Source: JALNZU01 sp964463695
GTDB taxonomy: Bacteria; Bacteroidota; Bacteroidia; Bacteroidales; F082
Length of the DNA: 64,000 bases
Direction of reading: 5' to 3'
Assembly (NCBI GenBank): GCA_964463695.1
Contig: CAYXCZ010000008.1
Span: 73,839-137,838, forward strand
The notes beneath the pieces were generated by a model. That model did no database searches and was not told the origin of the DNA. It saw nothing but the letters and a program-made list of their open reading frames with translations. Shown in pieces: positions 56,201-64,000 of this stretch. Both the position numbers and the translations under genes were made by a program. Position 1 is the first letter of the stretch. Every line of letters begins with the position of its first letter.

Positions 56201-59200
56201 GAGCATTTAGTAGGCGCTAATCTGAGAGAATCCTTTGATGAAATAACAGTGCAACTTCATCTTGAAAAAATAAAAGAATGCCTCGAAACAAGAGATATTA
56301 TTACCTACGAATATCCAAAAACTGAGAATGAGATAACAAAGTATTTTGAGGGCAGAATCGTTGCCATGGACGAAAATAAGGTGTTGCGTTTTGTTCGGGA
56401 AATAACTGAAAAGAAATTTCAGGAAAACGAAATTAAAAAACTAACTCTTGCTATAGAACAAAGTCCTGTAGCCATAGTCATTACCGACCTGAAGGCAATT
56501 ATTCAGTATGTAAGTCCAGCTTTTTACAATACTACCGGGTACACCGCCAAAGAAGCCATCGGATTAAATGCAAATGTGCTGAAGTCGGGCAAAACTCCGG
56601 AGGCTGTTTATAAAGATTTATGGAATACGATCAACCAAGGTAAAGCCTGGGAAGGTGAATGGATTAACAAAAAGAAAAATGGAGAATTCTATTGGGAAAG
56701 CATTTCGATAACGCCCATCTTTGATGAAAACGGACTTGTCTCCAGCTATTTGGCTATAAAACAAGATATCAGCGAAAGGAAAAAAGCTGAAAACGAAATC
56801 CTCGAATTGAATGCCAGTCTTGAAAAAAAGGTCGAGATCAGAACTCAAGAACTGGCTCATTCCAATGAATATTTATTGATAGAAATTGACGAAAGAAAAG
56901 CAATAGAAGAAGCACTTAAGGAAAAATCGAATGAGCTGGAAAACTTCTTTTCTGTGGCACTCGACTTACTTTGCATTGCAGATATGGAAAGTAATTTCCT
57001 GAAGGTGAATCAGGCCTGGAGTGAAATTTTAGGCTATTCAACCCATGAACTTCAAGGTAGAAAATTCCTTGATTTCGTGCATCCTGATGATTTGCAAACT
57101 ACCCTTGACGCCATGCAATTGCTGAGCGACCAAAACCCTATTCTGGATTTTACAAACAGATACAGAACAAGAAATGGTGATTATCGATTTATCGAGTGGC
57201 ACAGTGTGCCCGTTGGAAACAGAATTTATGCCGCGGCAAGGGATATCACCAAAAGGAAACGAAACGAAATGTTCGAGAAGGAACTTCTGCAATTGTCCAC
57301 TAAACTGACAGGAATACCACTCAGCGAAATTGATAATGCAGTGAATATGGCACTGGAACGCATCGGTCGTTTTCTGAATGCAGACAGATCCTATATCTTT
57401 GAAATTGATTACATTCAGAAAGTCTACAACAATACGTATGAATGGTGCAATGAGGGAATCACAGCTGAAATAGACAAGCTTCAGGGTACACCCTTTGATG
57501 TGATGCCATTTATTTCTAAACATATTCAAAGGCAGGAAAATATTATCATTCCAGATGTCGCAGCACTTCCTTTAGAGTGGCATTCCGAACGTGATTCATT
57601 TGAAGATCAAAATATTAAGTCGCTTATTCTTATTCCAATGATTGCTGGCAATGAAGTGAATGGTTTCGTTGGTCTCGATTCAGTTAATAGCTACAGGGAA
57701 TATGATCAGAATGAAATCAACATCCTGAAAGTCTGGAGCAGCATGCTTGCCAGCCTGATCAATGACAAAAAAACCGAAAGCTTACTGGAACAAACACGTC
57801 AGAATTACGAAACGTTCTTTAATACAATTGACGACTTTTTGTTTGTTTTTAATGAAAATGGGTTCATTGTTGACACCAATAATACTGTTAGCGAAAGGCT
57901 GGGATATGAGCGCGAAGAGCTGAAAAACCACAACGTATTAATGGTTAGGCCTGAAGAACATCATGCTGAGGCCCTGAGAACAATTGATATGATGCTTAAC
58001 GGTGAACTCGGCGTTTGCACATTGCCTCTGGTTTCAAAAACCGGCGAACAAATTCCGGTTGAGACAAGGGTAAAAAGGGGTTTTTGGAATGGGCAGGAGG
58101 TCATATTTGGAGTAAGTAAAGATATTTCACAAATAAAACTATCCGAACAAAAGTTTTCTACTGCGTTTCAATCTAATGCAGCTGGAATGGCGATCTCCTA
58201 TTTCGAAGGTGGAGAATATATTGATATTAACAATTCATTTGTCGATCTTCTTGGTTACGAACGTTCTGATGTAATTGGAAAAACAGGTGATGATCTCAAT
58301 ATTTTTGTTGATAACAGTGTGAGAAGAAAAATTCTGGATGACCTTCAAAAGGGTATTCCTGTTAGAAAACTTGAAATTGAATTGCGATCAAAGGCGGAAG
58401 TTATAAAAACAGGCCTTGTTTCATGTGATTCAATTTATATAGGAAACGATCGGTGTTTGCTTGCCGTTATCGTTGATATTACAGAGCGAAAGAAGGCGGA
58501 AGAGGCATTGAAAGTAGCACGCGTTGAGGCAGATAAAGCCAATATGGCAAAAAGTGAATTTCTTTCACGCATGAGTCATGAATTGCGCACACCAATGAAT
58601 TCTATACTTGGGTTTGCGCAATTACTTGAAATGGGTGATCTTAATACCAAACAAAAAGGAGGCGTTCAACACATCATTCGCAGTGGCAAACATTTGTTGG
58701 ATCTCATTAATGAAGTGCTTGATATTTCGCGGATTGAATCAGGTCGTCTGTCAATTTCTCTCGAACCTGTAAAGATTGATTATCTCGTTCAGGAAATAAT
58801 CGATATCACGAACCCAATGGCAAATGCAAGGGAAATAAAAATAAATATCTCTCAGCAGGAAAATCATAATTTGTTTATCAGGGCCGATCGTCAGCGCCTC
58901 AATCAAGTGCTGATCAACCTGATAAGTAACGCGATTAAGTACAACAGGGAAAAAGGATCAGTTACGATAAAAACAATTTTGAATATAGGTCATGACAAGC
59001 TGAACCCTAAATTAAGAATTGAAGTAAGAGATACTGGTCTGGGAATTTCAGATACAGATATACCCAAACTTTTTATTCCATTCGAACGTATCGGTGCGGA
59101 AAAAACTTTGACCGAAGGTACCGGACTTGGTTTGGCTGTCGTGAAAAAACTAATGGATGCAATGGGAGGTGCTATTGGCGTTGAAAGTGTTGTCGGCGAG

Positions 59201-59677
59201 GGCTCGGTCTTTTGGATTGAGCTTCCGCAGGTTTCAAGTCCAACTGAAAATGCAATTCAGAATGGAAGTTTGAACACGGAAGAAAAATTATCGGAATCAA
59301 TCAGCGGTGTAATCCTTTATGTAGAAGACAATGTGTCGAATATTGAACTCATCGAAGAAGTTTTGTACAGTCAGCGCAACAGAATCAAACTTGAAACTGT
59401 ACTAAAAGGTAATGAAGCCTTTGACAAAGCACTCGAATGCATGCCTGATTTAATCCTTTTGGATCTAAATCTACCTGATATTCATGGAAGCGAAGTACTT
59501 GAGATTCTTCAGGCGGACGACCGCACCAAAAAAATTCCGGTAGTAATTGTCAGCGCTGATGCTATGCCAAACCAACTGATGAAACTTCTTAAATCAGGAG
59601 CCAGAAATTACCTTACAAAACCCCTCGATGTTAAAAGCTTTTTAAGGATTGTTGATCAGTTTTTATGTAATGGATAA
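50270..59677 (+). CDS. Giant multi-PAS hybrid histidine kinase (19 PAS, 1 GAF, kinase, receiver)
   Basis: The ATG at 50270 gives about 3135 residues; an upstream extension to 50060 needs TTG. After an N-terminal coiled coil and a possible GAF-like segment (to about 170), I count 19 consecutive PAS/PAC modules. Most end in a DIT-E-R/K-K type PAC motif. One GAF (about residues 2337-2500) sits between PAS 17 and 18. A coiled coil precedes PAS 17. Then come HisKA (RMSHELRTPMNS, His2770), a HATPase with SNAIKYN, DTGLGI and GTGLGLAV, and a receiver (about 3020-3135; Asp3065 in LLDLNLPDIHG). No membrane segment is seen, so it is probably cytosolic. Typical hybrid kinases have 1-6 PAS domains. A single open frame with all catalytic boxes intact argues against decay. 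Confidence 0.9.
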   Translation: MKSTPEKLTYEELLKQKEALQKLLAEAQDQLFEKDLVIKLTKKDVQERRKELKVLSKVIELFTDNEKDESVVFDNLVRLLPSGWSFPEITSAMLDINGVVYSSGESMNDSFTMKQPIAVNNDECGSITIYCQSQGKEFADEIFLPEEYDLLKSLALKTGNYIERINRKRQNLINELKYKQLIETINEIVIEVDADGFLIFISPSVYKTSGFYAEELLGRSLLQYIYEDDLPPLLKSIEGLKQGKDFTLELRFYTKEHEVKHIILSANPTYYEGQLKGFTGTITDITTKKKTEILAREQELIYKSIIDASPDIITITDLEGKIVFTSPKVAEIFGYEDSFIFSGHNLIDYLDPSEKGRANEAIFRMFAGERSGAEEYVAVKKDGSKFYVEVNGEFIKDEDGVVQKMIFVTRDVTKRKEIEQKLVSTEELYRTMVESINDTIYEIKSDGTIVYVSPAIKNILGYEPAELIGENIYEYMYREDIPYVVRTLSELSVKKLPYIEYRYYTKDRQIKWVRTSTSPIFENGVLVGSRGSLSDIHERKLAEASLRESETNIKKIISAAPVGMVVLSEDQTVVLVNDIFTQITGYDQHDISNVSDWWLMAYPDEEYRIHAYEAWNKELGNYFEGRSNFTPVEAKVKCKNGEDRYLEISFVSTGQMQVVTFVDITERKLATQTLAAQKDYTDSIINAFPDLMFIMDSDGTIDEFKTGNYDDLAMPPEAFIHKNVSEVLPPLLAEQFTNVINQVLKGEKASPVQYQLPLNDEMVDFEARFNPFTHNKVIVLVSNISQRIQSEKAIKISEEKLRIIANNTFHWEFWQGPDGKPIYHSPSSEKITGIQVHDLIENYDWVPELMHPDDRASYNEHHLYVKSKRAEGQHYFRIINRKGELKHIYHVCQPVFDENNNYLGIRGSNVDVTQRVVAEKELIESNRKINVLMNNLKGVAYRCNNDKAWTMDFISNGIAELTGYDADDFIKNNVRDFNSVIFEEDRDKVWEEIQKGLSKNQAYAFEYRIITADGTQKWVWERGQGVFENGELIALEGFISDISEKKLAENALRESEEKYRLIAENTSDGIFIINENNVLDYASPAYRKQMGFDPVGELSLNQETIYNIIHPDERDQVFKTIFEAIAAQKESLTFSYRALHHQKQEYQWLEDKVRFTYNDEGKLLFTQGISRDISDRKKAEAAIKLSEEKYRSLIESSDSAIVMLDYDGNYMFLNNIAALPFEMHPDAMVGMNVKQLFPPDQAESVLHDIARVLETNEGFVKEVHVHLAGKETWFRVSVQPVRNESEKVIAVLIYSTNITESKLSQERIKQSEKKYKVLFNDSPDPYLIIRDGKFIECNKAAELLLKADRSEIIGKNPAEISPEFQPDGRKSALLTADLLKKTFEDGSNTFEWVHLRMDGTEVLVQINLTAIEYDGETVLFTTWQDMTEKRAAAEKLRKLSRAVEQSPVSIVITNVNGEIEYANPAACETTGYSQKELIGKNPRVLKSGETTHDEYSKLWNSISVGKEWKGVFHNKKKNGELYWESSTIAPILDADGNITHYVALKEDITERREMQLALQESQERFAQIAEQSQTVTWEVDRNGLYIYVSQVAEKIWGYTPSELVGKMHFYDLHPAELREAYKKAASDLLTNMVTLRDFENPIQRKDGSIIWVSTNGIPVTNLLNEFVGYRGADINITERKLAEEELRKFRTISDQANYGTAIANLDGTLAYVNEAFAAMHGWEISELIGKSLAVLHTPEQMESVAPLLGLIQTQVGFSAEEVWRVKKDGTVFPSLMNTKLIFGQNNQPQFMAASATDITELKRTEESLRRSEETLNHAQEIAKMGSWEYDLFTDSVTWSKNYYKLIGLDPAEPPLALNQIRRMVHPDDRTVFESKLSRMQDSQIPESIYFRLMMPDESIKWIQANMVPFFEDGRLVRVSGVSIDITEKKEAEERIREQNMRLNAIMDAMPDMIFVSDKDGNYLEYFKSKINALQNNYEHLVGANLRESFDEITVQLHLEKIKECLETRDIITYEYPKTENEITKYFEGRIVAMDENKVLRFVREITEKKFQENEIKKLTLAIEQSPVAIVITDLKAIIQYVSPAFYNTTGYTAKEAIGLNANVLKSGKTPEAVYKDLWNTINQGKAWEGEWINKKKNGEFYWESISITPIFDENGLVSSYLAIKQDISERKKAENEILELNASLEKKVEIRTQELAHSNEYLLIEIDERKAIEEALKEKSNELENFFSVALDLLCIADMESNFLKVNQAWSEILGYSTHELQGRKFLDFVHPDDLQTTLDAMQLLSDQNPILDFTNRYRTRNGDYRFIEWHSVPVGNRIYAAARDITKRKRNEMFEKELLQLSTKLTGIPLSEIDNAVNMALERIGRFLNADRSYIFEIDYIQKVYNNTYEWCNEGITAEIDKLQGTPFDVMPFISKHIQRQENIIIPDVAALPLEWHSERDSFEDQNIKSLILIPMIAGNEVNGFVGLDSVNSYREYDQNEINILKVWSSMLASLINDKKTESLLEQTRQNYETFFNTIDDFLFVFNENGFIVDTNNTVSERLGYEREELKNHNVLMVRPEEHHAEALRTIDMMLNGELGVCTLPLVSKTGEQIPVETRVKRGFWNGQEVIFGVSKDISQIKLSEQKFSTAFQSNAAGMAISYFEGGEYIDINNSFVDLLGYERSDVIGKTGDDLNIFVDNSVRRKILDDLQKGIPVRKLEIELRSKAEVIKTGLVSCDSIYIGNDRCLLAVIVDITERKKAEEALKVARVEADKANMAKSEFLSRMSHELRTPMNSILGFAQLLEMGDLNTKQKGGVQHIIRSGKHLLDLINEVLDISRIESGRLSISLEPVKIDYLVQEIIDITNPMANAREIKINISQQENHNLFIRADRQRLNQVLINLISNAIKYNREKGSVTIKTILNIGHDKLNPKLRIEVRDTGLGISDTDIPKLFIPFERIGAEKTLTEGTGLGLAVVKKLMDAMGGAIGVESVVGEGSVFWIELPQVSSPTENAIQNGSLNTEEKLSESISGVILYVEDNVSNIELIEEVLYSQRNRIKLETVLKGNEAFDKALECMPDLILLDLNLPDIHGSEVLEILQADDRTKKIPVVIVSADAMPNQLMKLLKSGARNYLTKPLDVKSFLRIVDQFLCNG

Positions 59678-60009
59678 AAAAATCGTGATAAATCATATGT
59701 GTAAAACATAATTAATGATGATAAAACAATATGCTGAGATTGTCGCTGCGCTCCACGTGCTGAAAGTTAATGAAGCTTATGACAAACCGCTCACACGATG
59801 ACCGTATTGACGGGCTTATAATTACTTTTATTTCCAAAGATAAAATACTGAAAGACGAATAAGAATTGGAAATAGTATTGAAAGTGGAAAACGTGAATCA
59901 GGTTTTAGTGATTGTCGGCCAGGAAGTTGTTTTGTAGAATACAGAGAAAGAAAAATTATAAACCGAATTTCTAAAGGCAATAGAGTTGTTAAAAAAATCT
60001 ATATGAATC
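59678..60009. other. Intergenic stretch with possible decayed coding remnant
   Basis: No intact gene is visible. In the same frame as the downstream kinase, the segment 59779-60006 reads as protein-like sequence broken by four stops (59860, 59935, 59959, 60004). It ends with TEKEKL-stop-TEFLKAIELLKKS. This resembles the EKEKRAxEL-xxAxxEL coiled linkers common in Bacteroidota PAS kinases. It may be the remains of another signalling protein, but the similarity is short. Confidence 0.3.
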
Positions 60010-63000
60010 ATGAAAAAGCAAATCAATAAGCCGGAAGATGTTGCCATACTTCGCCATAAGGCAGAAGAATTGTTGCAACGTAAATACAAGGCACCCCTTT
60101 CCGCACCTGCATCAGAAACTGATATACTGAAACTGATTCACGAGTTAGAGGTTCACCAGATAGAACTAGAGCTGCAAAACGAAGAACTCAATCTGGCAAG
60201 GCATCAGGAAATGCTGGCTAAAGAAAAGTATACCAGCCTTTTCGACTTTGCACCTTTAGCCTATTTTACTCTTACTGAAAGTGGTAATATCGTGGAGTTG
60301 AATCTTGCTGGCGCTCAAATGCTGGGAAAAGAGCGACAGAAACTGATAAACAGCAGGCTTGCTTTTTTTATGAGCAGTTCGAGCCGGGTAGTTTTCGATG
60401 ATTTTCTTTCACAAATATTCAGTCCTGCAAGACGGCAAAGTTGCGAAATTACTTTCGGTACAGAAGAAGATTCATGCATTAATGCCCTTTTGGAAGGAAC
60501 TCTTTCCGATGACGGGAAACATTGCCTGATTACTGCAGCCGATATTACTCATATAAATAAAAGAGAATTGGAGTTTCGAAAAACGGCTGAACTTAATTAT
60601 TTGCTGCTTGCTTTATTTGCAAATGCTCCTGCTCTTACCGATAAACAACTTTACGATGAAGCACTGGATATAGCCGTAAAAATTACCGGCAGCACAATTG
60701 GATTTTTCCATCAGGTTAGTGATGATCAGCAGCAGATAATACTAACTACCTGGAATAATGAAGCAAGAAAAAATTGCTCAACAGTCTATGACAATCATTA
60801 TCCAATTGATAAAGCAGGGAACTGGGCCGACTGTGTAAGGCAAAAAAAGCCGGTTGTTTACAATGATTATGCTTGGTCGCCAAACAGAAAAGGCATGCCT
60901 GCAGGCCACGCCCCTGTTGGCAGAACCATGAGTGTTCCGGTTGTGCATGAAGAAAAAGTTCGTCTTATTTTTGGGGTTGGTAACAAAACGTCAGATTATA
61001 CAGATTCAGATGTAACTTTTATTCAATCTATTGCTAATGAATTGGATAAAATTCTTGGAAAACGAGCGACTGAGCGGAATTTGCAACAAATCGAAGACCG
61101 ATGGCACTTTGCAATTGAAGGGAGTAACGATGGCATCTGGGATTGGAATGTGCTTACCGGGGATGTTTATTTCTCGAATCGGTGGAAAGAGATGATAGGG
61201 TATAATCCCGACGAATTGGAAGGAAAGATCAGCGAATGGATGGAACGGGTGCATGCTGAAGACCTTCCAGAAGTAATGGAAACCCTGCAGCGGCATTTTA
61301 ACGGCGAAAGCCCTCAATACTTCTCTGAGCACCGCATCCGTTGCAAGGATGGCTCATATAAATGGATCAGCGACCGAGGCAAGGTACTGGAATGGACTCC
61401 CGAAGGCAAACCTTTTCGCATGGTTGGCACCCATACCGATATTACCGTGCGAAAGCAGGACGAGGCGTTGCTGCGAATAAAAGAGTACGATCTGAAAGAA
61501 TCACAAAGAATCGCCCATGTAGGTAGCTGGCGTTTGGATCTGAAAACCAATGAGGTGCTTTGGACTGAAGAACTCTACAACATGTATGGCTTCGATTCAT
61601 CTGTTCCTCCCCCTCCTTATACAGAACACATGAAATTGTTTACCCCTGAAAGCTGGGAGAGGCTTTCCACAGCCCTGGCTCATACACGGAAAACAGGGAT
61701 TCCTTACACACTCGAACTGGAAACCATAAGAAAAGACGGAACCAACGGATGGATGTGGGTTCGCGGTGAGGCAGAAATGGATGACACAGGCAAAATAGTT
61801 GCCCTTTGGGGCGCGGCCCAGGACATCACCGATCGGAAAATTGCCGAAAATGAAATACTATGGCGCAATGATGACCTGCAATTAATGAATAATATCACCC
61901 TCGCTGCCAATAACAATAACGACCTGGGGTCGATTATTGAATTAATCTCAGCACAATTAAGAAAAACATTCAGCAGTCACCTCATTTCAATTTTTTTACC
62001 CGATGTGGAAAATCGTGAATTGAGGATGTATGGGAACAAGCTTGACAATGAGTTAATAAACAAGATCGAAAAGTTGACAGGGAGAGCTATACCTCAGATT
62101 CGGCTGAAAATGGACGGGGAACACCCTTTCACAGAAGTGGAACGAAGTTTGACAGGGCTGCTTTTTGTAGGAAAAAAAGCGATTATCAACCGACTTGCCG
62201 GCTATCTGATTTGCACTCCCTGGCCGGTGATGATACAAAAGTTTGTCAAAAAACTACTACCATTATTGTGCGACATCATTGATTATCAGTCGTCGGTGGC
62301 AGTTCCGCTAATTTCAAACGGAAAAATCGCCGGCTATCTTGAATTGGGAAGCAGAAAAATTCTTACAGATAATGATCTGAACAGGATACAGGCAATTGCC
62401 AATCAGCTCGCTTCGGTTATCGCCCGAAATGAATCGAATAATAAATTGCGTAAAAGCGAAGAGATCATATCAAGTGCTTTCAATTTTGCAGCAATTGGTA
62501 TGGCCTTCGTATCTCCGGAGGGCCGGTGGCTGAAAGTCAACGCTGCTGTTCTTGCAATGCTTGGATATACTGAGACTGAATTGATGTCGAAAACTTTTCA
62601 GGAAATAACACATCCTGACGATCTAGGCAAAGACCTTAACTATGTGAAGCAGATGCTTGAAGGAACCATTCAAACCTATCAGATGGAGAAGCGATATTTT
62701 CATAAGTCTGGCAGTATTATATGGATCCTACTCAGTGTGTCTTTGGTCAACGATGAGCTGGGTCATCCGCTTCATTTCATCAGCCAGATTCAGGACATCA
62801 CAGAACGAAAGTTGGCTGAAAGCAAATTGAAAGAAAGCGAAGAAAAATACAGGAAGATGGCCGATAATTCGCCTTCTATCATATATAGGCTGGTACTGAA
62901 GCCCGAACTCAGGTTCGATTATGTAAGTCCCTCGGCAACTAAGATTACCGGATATACTCCTGAAGAGTATTATGCTGATCCGCAAATTGGGTTTAAACTG

Positions 63001-64000
63001 GTTCATCCCGACGACAGAAAACGGCTTGAAGACACAACCAGGCACAGTAATGGTGAACCCCTAGTGTTGCGATGGATTAAAAAAGATGGTTCTGTTATTT
63101 GGACTGAACAGCGCAATTTATTGCTGTTCGACGAAAATAACGAACCATTTGCAATTGAAGGGCAGGCAAGAGATATCACCGAAAGCAGAATTGCCGAAGA
63201 AACTATCCGAAAATCAGAAGAAAAATTTAGGATTGTTGCCGATAATGCATTTAACTGGGAATTCTGGGAAGGGACAGATGGCCGCTGGATGCATCACTCT
63301 CCCTCATGTAAGAAAATTACAGGCTACTCGGCTGATGAATTTCATAATGACAATGATTTATTGCTAAAAATAATTCATCCGGATGACAGGAAAGATTATT
63401 TGGATCATCACAAGCACCAACAAAAAGATAAGGAATCCGAGCAACATTATTTTAGAATTATTACCAGAGAGGGAGCACTCCGTCACATTGAACACGTCTG
63501 TCAGCCGGTTTACAATGGTGAAAATGTTTTTATCGGTATCAGGGGAACCAATATCGATATCACCGAACGCAAGCTGGCGGAGGATAAATTGAAGGACAGC
63601 GAAGAAAAATACCGAAGTATTTTTGAAAGTGTGCAGGAAGTTTACTTTGAGGCTTCTATGGATGGGACTCTCCTCGAAGTTAGTCCTTCTATTGAAGTAA
63701 TTACAAAAGGACATCTCAAAAGGGATGAAATGATCGGACAATCTTTTGCAGGGATTTATGAAAATTCCAGTGAACGTGTTGCTTATTTTTCGAGATTGTT
63801 TGAACTGAAAAGAGTTAACGATTATGAATTGAGGCTGAAAAACAAAGACGGTTCAATAATTCCTTGTGCGATTTCTGCCGCTCTTTCGTTTGATGCCAGC
63901 GGCAACCCGGTGAAAATAACCGGCATCCTGCGCGACATTACCGAGCGCAAAAATGCTGAAAATGCGCTGAAAGTAACACTGGAACAACTGAATCAGGCCA
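60010..64000 (+). CDS. Multi-PAS/GAF signalling protein, truncated by the window end
   Basis: The frame is open from the ATG at 60010 through the last base (1330 codons), so the C-terminus is missing. The N-terminus is a helical EVHQIELELQNEEL segment typical of PAS-protein starts. Then come PAS 1 (60235-60570), GAF 1 (60575-61080), PAS 2 (61085-61465), PAS 3 (61470-61860), GAF 2 (61865-62440) and PAS 4 to 7 (62450-63955). Each PAS ends with a DIT-x-R/K-K type motif. The last residues (KNAENALKVTLEQLNQ) form the linker that normally precedes another PAS or a kinase core. PAS 6 closely resembles PAS 6 of the preceding giant kinase. I infer a hybrid histidine kinase, but the output domain is out of view. 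Confidence 0.88.
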   Translation, partial: MKKQINKPEDVAILRHKAEELLQRKYKAPLSAPASETDILKLIHELEVHQIELELQNEELNLARHQEMLAKEKYTSLFDFAPLAYFTLTESGNIVELNLAGAQMLGKERQKLINSRLAFFMSSSSRVVFDDFLSQIFSPARRQSCEITFGTEEDSCINALLEGTLSDDGKHCLITAADITHINKRELEFRKTAELNYLLLALFANAPALTDKQLYDEALDIAVKITGSTIGFFHQVSDDQQQIILTTWNNEARKNCSTVYDNHYPIDKAGNWADCVRQKKPVVYNDYAWSPNRKGMPAGHAPVGRTMSVPVVHEEKVRLIFGVGNKTSDYTDSDVTFIQSIANELDKILGKRATERNLQQIEDRWHFAIEGSNDGIWDWNVLTGDVYFSNRWKEMIGYNPDELEGKISEWMERVHAEDLPEVMETLQRHFNGESPQYFSEHRIRCKDGSYKWISDRGKVLEWTPEGKPFRMVGTHTDITVRKQDEALLRIKEYDLKESQRIAHVGSWRLDLKTNEVLWTEELYNMYGFDSSVPPPPYTEHMKLFTPESWERLSTALAHTRKTGIPYTLELETIRKDGTNGWMWVRGEAEMDDTGKIVALWGAAQDITDRKIAENEILWRNDDLQLMNNITLAANNNNDLGSIIELISAQLRKTFSSHLISIFLPDVENRELRMYGNKLDNELINKIEKLTGRAIPQIRLKMDGEHPFTEVERSLTGLLFVGKKAIINRLAGYLICTPWPVMIQKFVKKLLPLLCDIIDYQSSVAVPLISNGKIAGYLELGSRKILTDNDLNRIQAIANQLASVIARNESNNKLRKSEEIISSAFNFAAIGMAFVSPEGRWLKVNAAVLAMLGYTETELMSKTFQEITHPDDLGKDLNYVKQMLEGTIQTYQMEKRYFHKSGSIIWILLSVSLVNDELGHPLHFISQIQDITERKLAESKLKESEEKYRKMADNSPSIIYRLVLKPELRFDYVSPSATKITGYTPEEYYADPQIGFKLVHPDDRKRLEDTTRHSNGEPLVLRWIKKDGSVIWTEQRNLLLFDENNEPFAIEGQARDITESRIAEETIRKSEEKFRIVADNAFNWEFWEGTDGRWMHHSPSCKKITGYSADEFHNDNDLLLKIIHPDDRKDYLDHHKHQQKDKESEQHYFRIITREGALRHIEHVCQPVYNGENVFIGIRGTNIDITERKLAEDKLKDSEEKYRSIFESVQEVYFEASMDGTLLEVSPSIEVITKGHLKRDEMIGQSFAGIYENSSERVAYFSRLFELKRVNDYELRLKNKDGSIIPCAISAALSFDASGNPVKITGILRDITERKNAENALKVTLEQLNQA

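Noticed and set aside
57038..57529. 163-codon minus-strand open frame inside the giant kinase
   Set aside because: It is a shadow of PAS 17/GAF coding sequence with Cys/Phe-rich, domain-free translation.
1..64000. CRISPR arrays, tRNA/rRNA genes, insertion sequences or prophage genes
   Set aside because: I found no regularly spaced repeats, cloverleaf-like segments, transposase or integrase motifs anywhere in the window.

Overview
The window looks like a chromosomal segment of a member of the Bacteroidota, probably a free-living one. Supporting features are the AT-rich DNA, a LruC-domain lipoprotein, a TPR-containing LytS-type kinase paired with a LytTR regulator, Bacteroidota-style GFD variants in the tyrosine-kinase Walker A' motif, start codons without clear Shine-Dalgarno sequences, and several promoters matching the Bacteroidota pattern TTG-N18/19-TAnnTTTG. 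The genus cannot be determined from the sequence alone. Apart from one short gene, everything up to about 40.74 kb is on the minus strand and everything after it on the plus strand.

Layout. (1) 0.16-4.8 kb: five secreted or lipid-anchored proteins, including two tandem paralogues and an OmpA-like protein. (2) 5.1-10.3 kb: a LytTR response regulator, its TPR/LytS-type kinase and a hybrid kinase with two receivers and an HPt domain. (3) 10.6-14.1 kb: a DUF218/YdcF-like protein, a divergent cis-prenyltransferase homologue and a large LruC-domain lipoprotein. (4) 14.2-37.8 kb: a 22-gene polysaccharide operon read from a Wza-like exporter to an acyltransferase, with no gap above 46 bp. It holds Wza and Wzc homologues, Gmd and Fcl (GDP-L-fucose supply), a Wzm/Wzt ABC transporter, twelve glycosyltransferases, a Wzy-like polymerase and three acyltransferases. 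(5) 37.9-42.7 kb: a degenerate hybrid kinase, another glycosyltransferase and, divergently, a WecA/MraY-like initiating transferase followed by a receiver with a C-terminal membrane anchor. (6) 42.9-47.9 kb: a FIST sensor protein followed by two hybrid kinases. (7) 48.0-49.8 kb: topoisomerase IV subunit B. (8) 50.3-64.0 kb: a hybrid kinase of about 3135 residues with 19 PAS modules that I can count, then a second multi-PAS/GAF protein cut by the window end.

How the genes fit together. The WecA-like enzyme would load a sugar phosphate on undecaprenyl phosphate. The glycosyltransferases would extend it, with fucose from Gmd/Fcl, and the acyltransferases would decorate it. Export could use Wzm/Wzt, Wza/Wzc, or both. 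The presence of a Wzy-like polymerase with an ABC exporter and no recognisable Wzx flippase is unusual. The second theme is signalling: at least eight sensor or receiver proteins, several sharing recognisably related PAS and GAF modules, which suggests domain duplication and shuffling within this locus. The most striking single object is the 19-PAS kinase.
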